Assembly: GCA_902561795.1 (NCBI GenBank)
Contig: CACERG010000001.1
Location: 62,001 to 126,000, forward strand
Source: an uncultured Bacteroidota bacterium
GTDB lineage: Bacteria; Bacteroidota; Bacteroidia; Flavobacteriales; Flavobacteriaceae
Reading direction: 5' to 3'
Length of the DNA stretch: 64,000 nt
Shown: in pieces, positions 8,545-15,871 of the stretch
Layout: each line of letters starts with the position of its first letter
Position numbering within the stretch: the first letter of the stretch is position 1
The notes under the pieces: model-generated
The model's database searches: none
Told to the model about the DNA's origin: nothing
What the model saw: the letters and a program-made list of their open reading frames with translations, nothing else
Program-made: the position numbers and the translations under genes

Positions 8545-9186
8545 TTATTTTTGAGGTTGATAATCATAATAACCCTCTACAGGAATCATAAGATGATCTA
8601 ATCCTGTGCCCTCGAACATAATATATGGTCCCCCTGAATTAAAGTCTGTTGTCATACCTTTTAAAGATGAAGGGTCTTTAGGCATTAGCATTAAGTGGGG
8701 GCCTGATTCAATCCATTGACCTTCAGCTGAATCTTCTTTATTAAAGACCATTGGTGTGGTATTGTCTTCACCCATATCACCGTGAAGCATCCATGCCCAA
8801 CCATCGTGATCGAGTTTTGGCGATGTCCCTGCCATGAAAGCTTCCATCACCTTCATTGCTTGAGCATCACCAACCATCGGCATCGCTTCATGTGGATCTT
8901 TCCATCCATTTTCAGGATCTGCCATTCCCCTTGGGTTTGCAGCCATAGCAGTCCAGCCATTTGTACCTTGTCTTAATATAGTTCCGTCAACATCAACTAC
9001 GGTACATTTAGAGGCTATAAAAGAGGGAGCCGCAGTACTATATGCCCAAATTTTCCATTCAGCTGAAGTATGGGGTAAGTCTGGTTCCCCATTATCTTTT
9101 ATCATTTCTTTCTCAACTGTTGCTGGAGCATTATTACAAGCTAATAGTCCAAAAAAAAGAAGATTAATAATAAATAGTTTTTTCAT
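8545..9186 (-). CDS. Lipoprotein of unknown function, Met/Trp/Gly-rich
   Basis: A 213-residue lipoprotein (lipobox LLAC, Cys17). After an acidic linker it has an unusually Met-, Trp- and Gly-rich body: HTSAEWKIWAYSTAAPSF, TNGWTAMAANPRGM, WKDPHEAMPMVGDAQAM, HDGWAWMLHGDMG and GPHLMLMPKD. Repeated H/M-rich loops could suggest ligand or metal binding, but no named domain was recognised. Base composition is less AT-rich than its neighbours, in keeping with the amino-acid content. It has its own terminator and an MKK-type leader. Confidence 0.6.
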   Translation of the reverse strand: MKKLFIINLLFFGLLACNNAPATVEKEMIKDNGEPDLPHTSAEWKIWAYSTAAPSFIASKCTVVDVDGTILRQGTNGWTAMAANPRGMADPENGWKDPHEAMPMVGDAQAMKVMEAFMAGTSPKLDHDGWAWMLHGDMGEDNTTPMVFNKEDSAEGQWIESGPHLMLMPKDPSSLKGMTTDFNSGGPYIMFEGTGLDHLMIPVEGYYDYQPQK

Positions 9187-9304
9187 TTTAAATTAATTTA
9201 TATTCATAACAATATACATAAATGGATTATATCTTACCCGATGGTATGTCCTTTATATTTTTAGAGAGATTTCATTAAAAGCTTTTAAAAAAAGTAATTT
9301 ACTT

Positions 9305-9808
9305 TTAAAACTCTTTTTGAAATAAACAAACGTCATCCTGTTTATAGTGCTCTGGCAAATTCGTTGTGTCTTTTAGTTTTTTTATACCCAGAAAATCAAA
9401 GCCAAAACTTCCGTAGTGTTTTATTAGTCCTTTATTTAACCCTACGGTATCCATCCTTACAAATTTAAGTTTGTTTTCGATACAATATTTTTTGCTCCAG
9501 TCTAAAATTTTCCCAACTAATCTCTGCCCCCTAAATGAAGGATTCGATGCAATACGATGAATATAAAGTGAAGGCTCGTTGTCATCTCCCCAAATCAATT
9601 CATCTTTTAAAGTAGTTGCCCAAACGCAAGCAACTTGTCCATCAATCTCTAATTTCCATTGTGATTTATTTTTTATCTCAGCTATCACCATTTTTTTTTC
9701 AAATTTTGGCCAAGCTACTTGGGCTTTTGATTTCATATAGGCTGTCGCTATTTCATACAATTTGAAAATGGTATCCAAGTCCTCTAACTTGCTATTTTTT
9801 ATTTTCAT
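9305..9808 (-). CDS. GNAT family N-acetyltransferase
   Basis: A 167-residue cytoplasmic protein with the GNAT fold. Acetyl-CoA binding motif A is visible as IASNPSFRGQRLVGKILDWS (R-G-Q-R-L-V-G, the Q/RxxGxG/A-type loop), followed by motif B-like FVRMDTVGLNKGLIKHYGSFGFDFLG. The N-terminal part has the usual helix pair (TIFKLYEIATAYMKSK). The acceptor cannot be told from sequence. It lies 20 bp downstream of the peptidase-like gene at 9828 and is probably cotranscribed with it. Confidence 0.8.
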   Translation of the reverse strand: MKIKNSKLEDLDTIFKLYEIATAYMKSKAQVAWPKFEKKMVIAEIKNKSQWKLEIDGQVACVWATTLKDELIWGDDNEPSLYIHRIASNPSFRGQRLVGKILDWSKKYCIENKLKFVRMDTVGLNKGLIKHYGSFGFDFLGIKKLKDTTNLPEHYKQDDVCLFQKEF

Positions 9809-9827
9809 TGATCTAAAATATTTTTAA

Positions 9828-10868
9828 TTAGTTAGGACTTATGCTAAATACGGTATCCCCAATATTCACAGGAGGGGTACCCTTCATATACAAAATAGTC
9901 CCTGATTTGGTGGCAAAGTATCTCTCAATAATTTTACCAAACTCATCTGTAATAAAACCCAACTCTCTATTTTTAAGTACTTTCTCTCCTGCCTTGTACT
10001 CTGAATATAAAATACCTTGAAATTTAGACTTTATATAATAGGGGCTATTCAACCTTTTGAATTTTATTTCCCCCAAAGGATCATTGTATTTATACATTTT
10101 TAATTTATCAAATATTCTAAAATATCCTCTTAAAATTCTATCAACTGCTTTTGGTTGAAGATATCCTAGTTTACCACTTTCAAAACTTAAAGCAATTTTC
10201 CCAACTTGAGTAGCTTGTTTAAATGCATAGAGTGCAGGCTCGGTAATTTTAATTGTATATGGATAAGATATTACATTTTCAAAGCCGCTATATTCAGACA
10301 ACTCTTTTGCCATTTTAGTTTGAAAAGGATAATTTTTATTATCATAATAACATACAAAAGGTAGAAGGTCTTCATTGGCATCACCGCTATGAGCGTCAAG
10401 AAAAACATCACTTACAGGAATAATCTTTGTTGCAATGAAGTGTGCTATTTTTTCTGAAACACTTCCATTTTCATTACCAGGGAAAATTCTATTTATATTT
10501 AAATTATCAATCGGGTTAACATATGGTGTACTCGAATAAAACGCTCCTATATTTGTTATGGGAAGTATTATTATAGTCCCTGATAACTTATTTACTACTA
10601 ATTTTTTAATTAATTTTTGAGTTGCAATAATGGGAGCATATTCTGCTCCGTGAACACCAGCTAAGATGGTAAACACGATTCCCTCTTCTCTTCCTTTTAT
10701 AACAGTTAAGGGTAAAAAGGTTTTATTACTATAGTCATCATTGAATTCTATTTTTATTTTATTTATGCTCTCTCTTGGTGAGTTTACAAATAAACTATCG
10801 AATTCACTTTGACAATTAGCTGCTTGATGAATTAATAAGATGAAAAGAAAAGTAAATTGTCTTTTCAA
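9828..10868 (-). CDS. Exported succinylglutamate desuccinylase/aspartoacylase-family (M14) hydrolase
   Basis: A 346-residue protein with a signal peptide (about 1-19). The zinc-site HxxE occurs in LAGVHGAEYAPI, the second ligand region in VFLDAHSGDANED, and the distal glutamate in ALSFESGKLG; INRIFPGN is the conserved substrate loop. These define the AstE/AspA-like M14 carboxypeptidase clan. A beta-rich C-terminal domain (about 265-346) matches the family. It probably cleaves an amide-linked amino acid derivative in the periplasm; the substrate is unknown. The GNAT gene follows 20 bp downstream. Confidence 0.8.
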   Translation of the reverse strand: MKRQFTFLFILLIHQAANCQSEFDSLFVNSPRESINKIKIEFNDDYSNKTFLPLTVIKGREEGIVFTILAGVHGAEYAPIIATQKLIKKLVVNKLSGTIIILPITNIGAFYSSTPYVNPIDNLNINRIFPGNENGSVSEKIAHFIATKIIPVSDVFLDAHSGDANEDLLPFVCYYDNKNYPFQTKMAKELSEYSGFENVISYPYTIKITEPALYAFKQATQVGKIALSFESGKLGYLQPKAVDRILRGYFRIFDKLKMYKYNDPLGEIKFKRLNSPYYIKSKFQGILYSEYKAGEKVLKNRELGFITDEFGKIIERYFATKSGTILYMKGTPPVNIGDTVFSISPN

Positions 10869-10883
10869 TTTTTAAAAGTTATG

Positions 10884-10931
10884 CTTTTTGGGGGTTTTGA
10901 AAAATATTTATCATACTTTACCCCCAAAAAG
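10884..10931. terminator. Perfect 11-bp inverted repeat, possible terminator
   Basis: CTTTTTGGGGG (10884-10894) pairs with CCCCCAAAAAG (10921-10931) across a 26-base AT-rich loop. It sits between the stop of the gene at 10945 and the start at 10868, so it may end one transcript or lie in the leader of the next. There is no long T-run beyond the stem. Confidence 0.5.
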
Positions 10932-10944
10932 TAATTAAATAAAA

Positions 10945-11475
10945 TTATTTTTTATTCGCTTCCATGAACAATGCAACTTCTTTGTTAAAAGCCTCATCTG
11001 GAAAAATAGCATTTATCACCACAACCTTGTCATTCTCCCATTTGTAACCAAAAAAGCAGGGATTGGATATTGTATCGCCTGAGATTTTTGATACAGCTGT
11101 CCAATCACTCCAATGACTTGTCCAAGTGCTTCCATAATCTTCAGCATAGTTACCTCCTGCATTTTTTACATCAGCACCTTTATAATTTACCGTCTCCATC
11201 CAACCTTCTGGAAAACTAATCTCACTAAACATGGCATGATGAGTATTTACCAAATTTTCAAAATCAGATTTAGTCATTTCAAGCTGGTTAAATTTAATTT
11301 TAGCATCATCAGAAATAATACTGGAATCTAAGTTATTACTAACGTAACTCTTCATCATTTCAGAAATTTTCTGAACTTTTTCATCTTTTATTTTGATTGT
11401 AGAAACCTGCTCTGTCTTATTATTAGCACAGCTAAGAATTCCAATAGATAGCATTAAGATTAAAAACTTTTTCAT
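10945..11475 (-). CDS. NTF2-like lipoprotein
   Basis: A 176-residue lipoprotein (lipobox ILSC, Cys16). The body has a helix (ISEMMKSYVSNNLDSSIISDDAKIKFN) followed by strands ending in DWTAVSKISGDTISNPCFFGYKWENDKVVVINAIF, the curved sheet pattern of NTF2/SnoaL-like proteins. The phrase YKWENDKVVVINAIFPDE resembles LKWENGKVVIFQVYRDPS in the protein at 27286, which places them in one subfamily. Ligand unknown. Confidence 0.68.
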   Translation of the reverse strand: MKKFLILMLSIGILSCANNKTEQVSTIKIKDEKVQKISEMMKSYVSNNLDSSIISDDAKIKFNQLEMTKSDFENLVNTHHAMFSEISFPEGWMETVNYKGADVKNAGGNYAEDYGSTWTSHWSDWTAVSKISGDTISNPCFFGYKWENDKVVVINAIFPDEAFNKEVALFMEANKK

Positions 11476-11503
11476 TTTAAATTGATTTATATATTAATGT
11501 TTT

Positions 11504-11513
11504 AATATACAAA
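11504..11513 (-). promoter_or_regulatory. Promoter core TTTGTATATT
   Basis: Same ten bases as upstream of the array genes; the TTTG lies 35 nt from the ATG at 11475. Confidence 0.6.
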
Positions 11514-11561
11514 GATTTACAAACTTACTTTGTGTTAATTTAAATGATGTCTAAAATGAAT

Positions 11562-11963
11562 CTAAGACTTTTTTAGAAGGTCTCTAATCTCTGTCAACAA
11601 AATAATTTGTTTTGGTGTCTCAACAGATTTATCTGAAATATCTTCAGATTTTTTCCTCAATGAATTAAATAATTTAATTACCAAAAATATTGTAAAGCCT
11701 ACAATAGTAAAATCAACCATATTATTTATAAATAAGCCATATTCAATCGACACTTCACTATAGCTTTCAGTTGCTTTTCTTAGAATTAATTTTTTTTCTT
11801 GAAAATTTATGCCTTGAGATAACATTGACAGTGGTGGCAATAAAATATTTTTAACTAGTGAATCAACTACTGAGTTAAATGATGCTCCTATCACTATTCC
11901 CACCGCCATTTCAATCATATTACCTCTTAAGGCAAACTCTTTAAATTCATTAATAATTTTCAT
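11562..11963 (-). CDS. mscL: Large-conductance mechanosensitive channel MscL
   Basis: A 133-residue protein of typical MscL length. It begins with the conserved amphipathic FKEFALRGNMIEMAVGIVIGASFNSVVDSLVKNILLPP, which covers the N-terminal helix and pore-lining TM1. A periplasmic loop follows, then TM2 (NMVDFTIVGFTIFLVIKLFN) and a charged C-terminal helix. It is a homopentameric inner-membrane channel that releases solutes on hypo-osmotic shock. It is the only clear housekeeping gene inside the accessory block. Confidence 0.95.
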   Translation of the reverse strand: MKIINEFKEFALRGNMIEMAVGIVIGASFNSVVDSLVKNILLPPLSMLSQGINFQEKKLILRKATESYSEVSIEYGLFINNMVDFTIVGFTIFLVIKLFNSLRKKSEDISDKSVETPKQIILLTEIRDLLKKS

Positions 11964-12081
11964 AATCTTAAATTTTTTTCTTGGTTAATCTAATTTACAT
12001 TTTGTAGATCTATTGTCTAAAATTTTAACCATTTATTGCAAAATTTAATCATGAAATTTATATGATTATATTGTATAAAAA

Positions 12082-12105
12082 AAAGAGCTTTTGATAAAGC
12101 TCTTT
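12082..12105 (-). terminator. Hairpin AAAGAGCTTT/AAAGCTCTTT
   Basis: Ten-pair stem with a four-base loop and a T-run in the minus direction (A-run at 12077-12084). It ends the transcript of the small gene at 12137-12271. Confidence 0.75.
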
Positions 12106-12136
12106 AATAATTTATAATATTGTGTTATGTGTTAGG

Positions 12137-12271
12137 TTACGCGGAATCAGTTCTGAATTCTGCACAAGTATATTTTTCACTTACTTCAACTTCGTGAATA
12201 CCACATCTTTTAAGTTCGTGGTTTAAGTTGTCACAGTTTATGCAACTATTACTTATTTTTAGAATATCCAT
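12137..12271 (-). CDS. Small four-cysteine protein (44 aa)
   Basis: A 44-codon frame with ATG at 12271 and TAA at 12137, followed by a good terminator. Cysteines occur as C10-x2-C13, then C23 and C36 (SNSCINCDNL, KRCGI, YTCAEF), a spacing that could bind one zinc or iron. Short CxxC proteins of this type are frequent in flavobacteria and are usually left unannotated. The terminator and the non-random cysteine placement are the arguments that it is real. Function unknown. Confidence 0.6.
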   Translation of the reverse strand: MDILKISNSCINCDNLNHELKRCGIHEVEVSEKYTCAEFRTDSA

Positions 12272-12768
12272 ATCTTTTTATTTTCCACAAATATATATTA
12301 AGGTATCGCAAGTTTCCAAATTACTGGACTAATACATAATTAAACTAATTCTAAATAACAATGAACTATAATTAAAGTTTGAGTCTCTATAACGTAAATA
12401 ATAGTGTAAAATAAAAAAGGGCACCTAAGAAGAGATGCCCTTAAACCATAAACCAACTTATTCTAAAAAGAATATATTTCAAAATTACATTTGTTTTTAT
12501 TATCAAAAAATTAATCTTAATGAAAAATCTTATAGTATAATAGAGGTAGCTGATGGTAATATACTGTAATTCAAACAAGTAAAATTTTTATGTGTGATGG
12601 TACAAAATTAAATTCTGTTATACAATTTTATTTTGCAGATTAGTTTTAGAACGTTATTAATATTGATTTACATATACCCCTTCAAATATCCTTCAAAATT
12701 ATATGGCATATGGTTTATATTAAGCATTATGGTATATTGGTTACTGTTAATCGTAAATCTAAATAAAA
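12272..12768. other. Gene-poor 500-bp stretch
   Basis: No plausible coding frame is seen. The stretch is very AT-rich and contains one strong hairpin (12417-12442) that ends in a T-run on the minus strand, and near its right end a promoter-like GGTATATTGG (about 12730) for the OsmC gene. Confidence 0.6.
12417..12442 (-). terminator. Orphan terminator, possible small-RNA 3' end
   Basis: AAGGGCA/TGCCCTT stem with a T-rich tail in the minus direction (A-run 12411-12418). No minus-strand ORF lies upstream within 300 bp, so the transcript it ends may be a small non-coding RNA. Confidence 0.4.
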
Positions 12769-13188
12769 ATGAAAAGAGAAGTAAATGCAATATGGAAAGG
12801 TGGCGGTGCTGATGGAATTGGCCATTTAAATGTTCAAAGTGGTGCATTCAGTAATATGCCATATAGTTTCAAAACAAGGTTCGAAAATGAAAATGGTAAA
12901 CTGGGAACAAATCCAGAGGAGCTTATAGCCTCTGCACTTGCTGGTTGTTTTAATATGAAACTTGCCTTTGTTCTAAATGAAGCAGATTTTAATCCAAACG
13001 AACTAAATACTAAGGCACATTTAACTTTTCAAGACGGGGTAATAACATCTATAGAATTAATCTTAAATGGGAATGTGCCAAGTATTAATCAGGATAAATT
13101 TACTGAACTAGCTGAAGAAGCAAAAAATAATTGTCCCGTTTCAGGGGTCTTGAATTGTGAAATTAAGTTAAATGCAACTCTTTTTTAA
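12769..13188 (+). CDS. OsmC/Ohr-family peroxiredoxin
   Basis: A 139-residue cytoplasmic protein. The two redox cysteines of OsmC proteins are present: Cys60 in SALAGCFNMKL and Cys122 in NNCPVSGV. The N-terminal beta-sheet segment (AIWKGGGADGIGHLNVQSG) and the NPEELIASALAGC signature match the OsmC type rather than Ohr. It reduces organic hydroperoxides in the cytoplasm. The gene is monocistronic with a 500-bp AT-rich upstream region. Confidence 0.9.
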   Translation: MKREVNAIWKGGGADGIGHLNVQSGAFSNMPYSFKTRFENENGKLGTNPEELIASALAGCFNMKLAFVLNEADFNPNELNTKAHLTFQDGVITSIELILNGNVPSINQDKFTELAEEAKNNCPVSGVLNCEIKLNATLF

Positions 13189-13249
13189 TTACTTTAAAAA
13201 GAGTCTTGAAATTTATTTAAAGGTTTAAATTTTAGTTAATCTTTTATCG

Positions 13250-13930
13250 ATGAAGAAAATTGTTTTAAAATATGTAATTGAATTTTCTGTTATAGTGCTT
13301 GGTATATCTGTATCCTTTTGGTTTGACAAATATCAGACATCGCTTGATAATATTGACAGAGAAAAGGAAGTGCTTTCAGAATTGTCCACCGAGCTGGAAG
13401 TTATTGAAAATACAGTTAAAAATAGAGACAGTGTTTTTAGATTTGACACAGAAAATCTAATTAGAGTAATTAATGACAATATTTCCGATGTCACTTTTTC
13501 TTATTCAGAACTATTAATCGCTTCAATAGATTATCGTGGCTTTAGCCCAAGTGAAGAAATTTATACCTCACTTAAATATGATGGGGGTTTAAAATTTATA
13601 AGAAATAGTAAAATAAAAGTTGCAATAGAATCATTTTACAATGGAACTAAAACTTATGTTTTAGCTAATACAGAAGACGAAATTATTGTACAAAGGGACG
13701 TATTAAAATATATTCAGTTTAATTATCCTGAACTTTTAATCGAAATTGGTGATATGGAGATTTCTGAGCTTGATAAAATAAAGTTTTTTACTCGTATTGT
13801 TCAAAAAGATAGAACAATAAAGTCATTACTTATTTCAAAGCTTAGATTTATGAAAAATAAATTGATTTTTTTGAAGGACTATAGAAAGAGTCTGGAAGAA
13901 CTCAAAAATTTAATTGATTTGTCTAATTGA
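13250..13930 (+). CDS. DUF6090-like single-pass membrane protein
   Basis: A 226-residue protein with one N-terminal membrane helix (about 9-24; YVIEFSVIVLGISVSFWFDKY) followed by coiled-coil-forming helices (REKEVLSELSTELEVIENTV) and a YTSLKYDGGLKFIRNSKIK segment. The same architecture and equivalent phrases (GETILVVIGILLALQVNNL, LNEIVNSGKLSDLENN) occur in the protein at 20323, so the two are related. Members are widespread in flavobacteria with unknown role. It shares a bidirectional terminator with the next gene. Confidence 0.62.
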   Translation: MKKIVLKYVIEFSVIVLGISVSFWFDKYQTSLDNIDREKEVLSELSTELEVIENTVKNRDSVFRFDTENLIRVINDNISDVTFSYSELLIASIDYRGFSPSEEIYTSLKYDGGLKFIRNSKIKVAIESFYNGTKTYVLANTEDEIIVQRDVLKYIQFNYPELLIEIGDMEISELDKIKFFTRIVQKDRTIKSLLISKLRFMKNKLIFLKDYRKSLEELKNLIDLSN

Positions 13931-13934
13931 TTTT

Positions 13935-13968
13935 AAAACCCCTCTTAAAATTAATTAAGAGGGGTTTT
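13935..13968. terminator. Bidirectional terminator
   Basis: AACCCCTCTTAA/TTAAGAGGGGTT stem with A-run on the left and T-run on the right, lying between the convergent genes ending at 13930 and 13974. Confidence 0.88.
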
Positions 13969-13973
13969 TTTGA

Positions 13974-14756
13974 TTATTGTGGTAAAGAAGATCTGAAATT
14001 AACTAATTCCAACGTTGCATTTTCAATAAATTCTCTGGACGCACCACCGTGTTTCCACATCATTTGCTGTTCAAATGTTGGCTCGAAAGCTTCTCTTTGA
14101 GGTGCACTAGGATTGAACCTTTCAAAAATTACGTGTGTCATTGATTTATCAGCATTATCAGTTGATGAATCTACTTTGTTAAAATACCAGGCTAACCTTC
14201 TTCCTTCTATAATATCTTGGTTATGGCCATCTTTAAACCATTTCATTTCATAGTTTTCGTAATCATCATTTAAAGCTTTAACTCCATGATATGTTACTCT
14301 ATTTCCAATTGCGGGGCCACTACCCACTTCAATAGTAGCGTCTAAGACGCTCAAAGAATAACCTTTAACTTCTGATTTTATCTTGCCTCCTAAAGATGAA
14401 AGTCTTTTAACTTCTGAACTCTTAATTTTCCCGTAATTAGCTTTCTTCATAAGAGTTTGGAAATTTTTTACTCCCCAACCTGCTTTTTTAGCCTCAGCAT
14501 CTTTATAGAAATTTAAAATTACGTAATCGAACCCAGGCTTTGGTTGATTAGAGTTAGGTACTACCTTAAATAAAAACCAACCAATTTTATTTCCAATTTT
14601 GTGAATTTCTTCATGGGCGTTTGCCCACATTCCCTCAAATTTTTCATAATCCCCCATCATTGATGGGTTAACTTTTACCTGTTCAATATCAAAAACTTGT
14701 GAAAAAGTAAAAACAGGTACTAATAATAAAAATAATAATATTTTGAATTGTTTCAT
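13974..14756 (-). CDS. Exported paired ABM-like protein
   Basis: A 260-residue member of the local family with a signal peptide (about 1-19). The first half starts FDIEQVKVNPSMMGDYEKFEGMWANAHEEI and contains GWFLFKVVPNS and DYVILNFY; the second half starts YSLSVLDATIEVGSG and contains DGHNQDIIEGRRLAWYFNKV and MTHVIFERF. A long-helix-after-first-strand pattern repeated twice supports a pseudo-dimeric alpha/beta barrel. It is nearest in style to the pair at 26367/29471. No active-site residues could be assigned. Confidence 0.68.
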   Translation of the reverse strand: MKQFKILLFLLLVPVFTFSQVFDIEQVKVNPSMMGDYEKFEGMWANAHEEIHKIGNKIGWFLFKVVPNSNQPKPGFDYVILNFYKDAEAKKAGWGVKNFQTLMKKANYGKIKSSEVKRLSSLGGKIKSEVKGYSLSVLDATIEVGSGPAIGNRVTYHGVKALNDDYENYEMKWFKDGHNQDIIEGRRLAWYFNKVDSSTDNADKSMTHVIFERFNPSAPQREAFEPTFEQQMMWKHGGASREFIENATLELVNFRSSLPQ

Positions 14757-14784
14757 TTCAATTGATTTATGATTAATAAGATCA

Positions 14785-14794
14785 AATATACAAA
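14785..14794 (-). promoter_or_regulatory. Promoter core TTTGTATATT
   Basis: Minus strand reads TTATTTGTATATTTG, with the TTTG 35 nt before the ATG at 14756. Confidence 0.62.
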
Positions 14795-14827
14795 TAAGCC
14801 ACTTAAAAAAATCTGACTCAATATAAG

Positions 14828-15292
14828 TTACCTTCTTACATATCCACCAATTGATTTTCGGTATTCAATTGTAAAACCATTGTCTGAAGCAAATTGTTTA
14901 AATTCTTCGGTTGCATTACCTATTGTTATAAAGGATTCTATTTCGAATATTTCAAAAAATTTTGTGAAGTTAGGCCCGTTTATAAAATCTATCCCGTGTT
15001 GAATTCCATCTTGACTATTATTATATCTTTCAATAAGCGTAACTTTATTTCCATCATCAGATATAAAATATCCGTAAACAGTGGAAGGTTCTCTTTCAGC
15101 AATAAAATGAGACAGATATTGGGTGAATTCCTTTACATCTGATAACTGATTGCCTTTTGTGTTTAGCTCAATAATAAATGTTATTTCCTTGGAATCTGAA
15201 TTATCCAAAACTTTAAGTTCGTTGTTAGATTTGTTTGTATCACAATTTGCTATAATTATTAAAACTATCATAGCATATAATATATTTTTCAT
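14828..15292 (-). CDS. ABM-like (putative quinol monooxygenase-type) lipoprotein
   Basis: A 154-residue lipoprotein (Cys17 after IIIAN). A single ABM-like domain is visible: EITFIIELNTKGNQLSDVKEFTQYLSHFIAEREPSTVYGYFISDDGNKVTLIERYNNSQDGIQHG, with the strand-helix-strand order and the E-R-Y-x-x-x-x-x-x-x-x-H pattern seen in YgiN-type monooxygenases. It could act on quinone-like or other aromatic ligands, but the membrane-anchored location is not that of the characterised enzymes. Confidence 0.65.
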   Translation of the reverse strand: MKNILYAMIVLIIIANCDTNKSNNELKVLDNSDSKEITFIIELNTKGNQLSDVKEFTQYLSHFIAEREPSTVYGYFISDDGNKVTLIERYNNSQDGIQHGIDFINGPNFTKFFEIFEIESFITIGNATEEFKQFASDNGFTIEYRKSIGGYVRR

Positions 15293-15413
15293 TTAAAAGA
15301 ATTTTGATTTTAGAATTTACAATATTTAATATTGAACTCAACTCCTTTTCTAACCAGAAATTATTCTTGGGTTAAAAAAAAATTTTGTTTTTTTAAAATA
15401 TTCTTAATTAAAA

Positions 15414-15444
15414 CTGATTTTTATTTTAAAAAACTAAAAATCAG
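15414..15444. repeat. 10-bp perfect inverted repeat in intergenic region
   Basis: CTGATTTTTA and TAAAAATCAG are separated by 11 bases in the divergent intergenic region between genes at 15292 and 15542. It may be an operator or an AT-rich hairpin; nothing else marks its role. Confidence 0.4.
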
Positions 15445-15541
15445 CATAATTTATTTTTAAAATTTAATAATTTGAAAAAGGCTTTAAAGCATTGAGCGAT
15501 TAATATCAAAAAAAATTAATTTTGGCTAAACCATCAAACTA

Positions 15542-15826
15542 ATGAAAAAATTATTTGTCTTTATTTATATTGTGATTATATTTTCTTGTAGTTCTTCCAA
15601 CGAATCAAAAGAGTTAAAAGAAAATGAAATCCTTCTTAATAAGGATACCCCTTTCTACCTCATTGCAGACAGGGATTTCAAACCAACAAGAATTTTAAGG
15701 GAAGGAACAGTCATTGAGACAGAGAGATTAGAGATTTTCAATAACGAATTCTATAACATTTATTTGCCTTACGGAAATGCTGGTGAAATAAACATCGGAT
15801 TTATTACAAAAGACGCATTAAAATAG
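15542..15826 (+). CDS. Small lipoprotein, possible SH3b-like fold
   Basis: A 94-residue lipoprotein (lipobox IFSC, Cys16) whose mature part is one small beta-domain: NEILLNKDTPFYLIADRDFKPTRILREGTVIETERLEIFNNEFYNIYL ... IGFITKDALK. The opening and the ending with a GFI-x-K-D-A-L phrase are reminiscent of bacterial SH3 domains, but similarity is weak. It is divergent from 14828 and convergent with the sulfatase gene. Confidence 0.5.
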   Translation: MKKLFVFIYIVIIFSCSSSNESKELKENEILLNKDTPFYLIADRDFKPTRILREGTVIETERLEIFNNEFYNIYLPYGNAGEINIGFITKDALK

Positions 15827-15871
15827 TTCTTTTGATTTTATTTTGATGGTTTAAATATTTTATCACAATCC

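Noticed and set aside
9217-9275. Array element before the gene at 8545-9186
   Set aside because: CCGATGGTAT resembles one end of the core, but the rest needs several gaps and no tail peptide can be read.
12670-12735. Array element before the OsmC gene (ATATCCTTCA, GGTATATTGG)
   Set aside because: Only two short matches at the wrong spacing; likely chance in AT-rich DNA.
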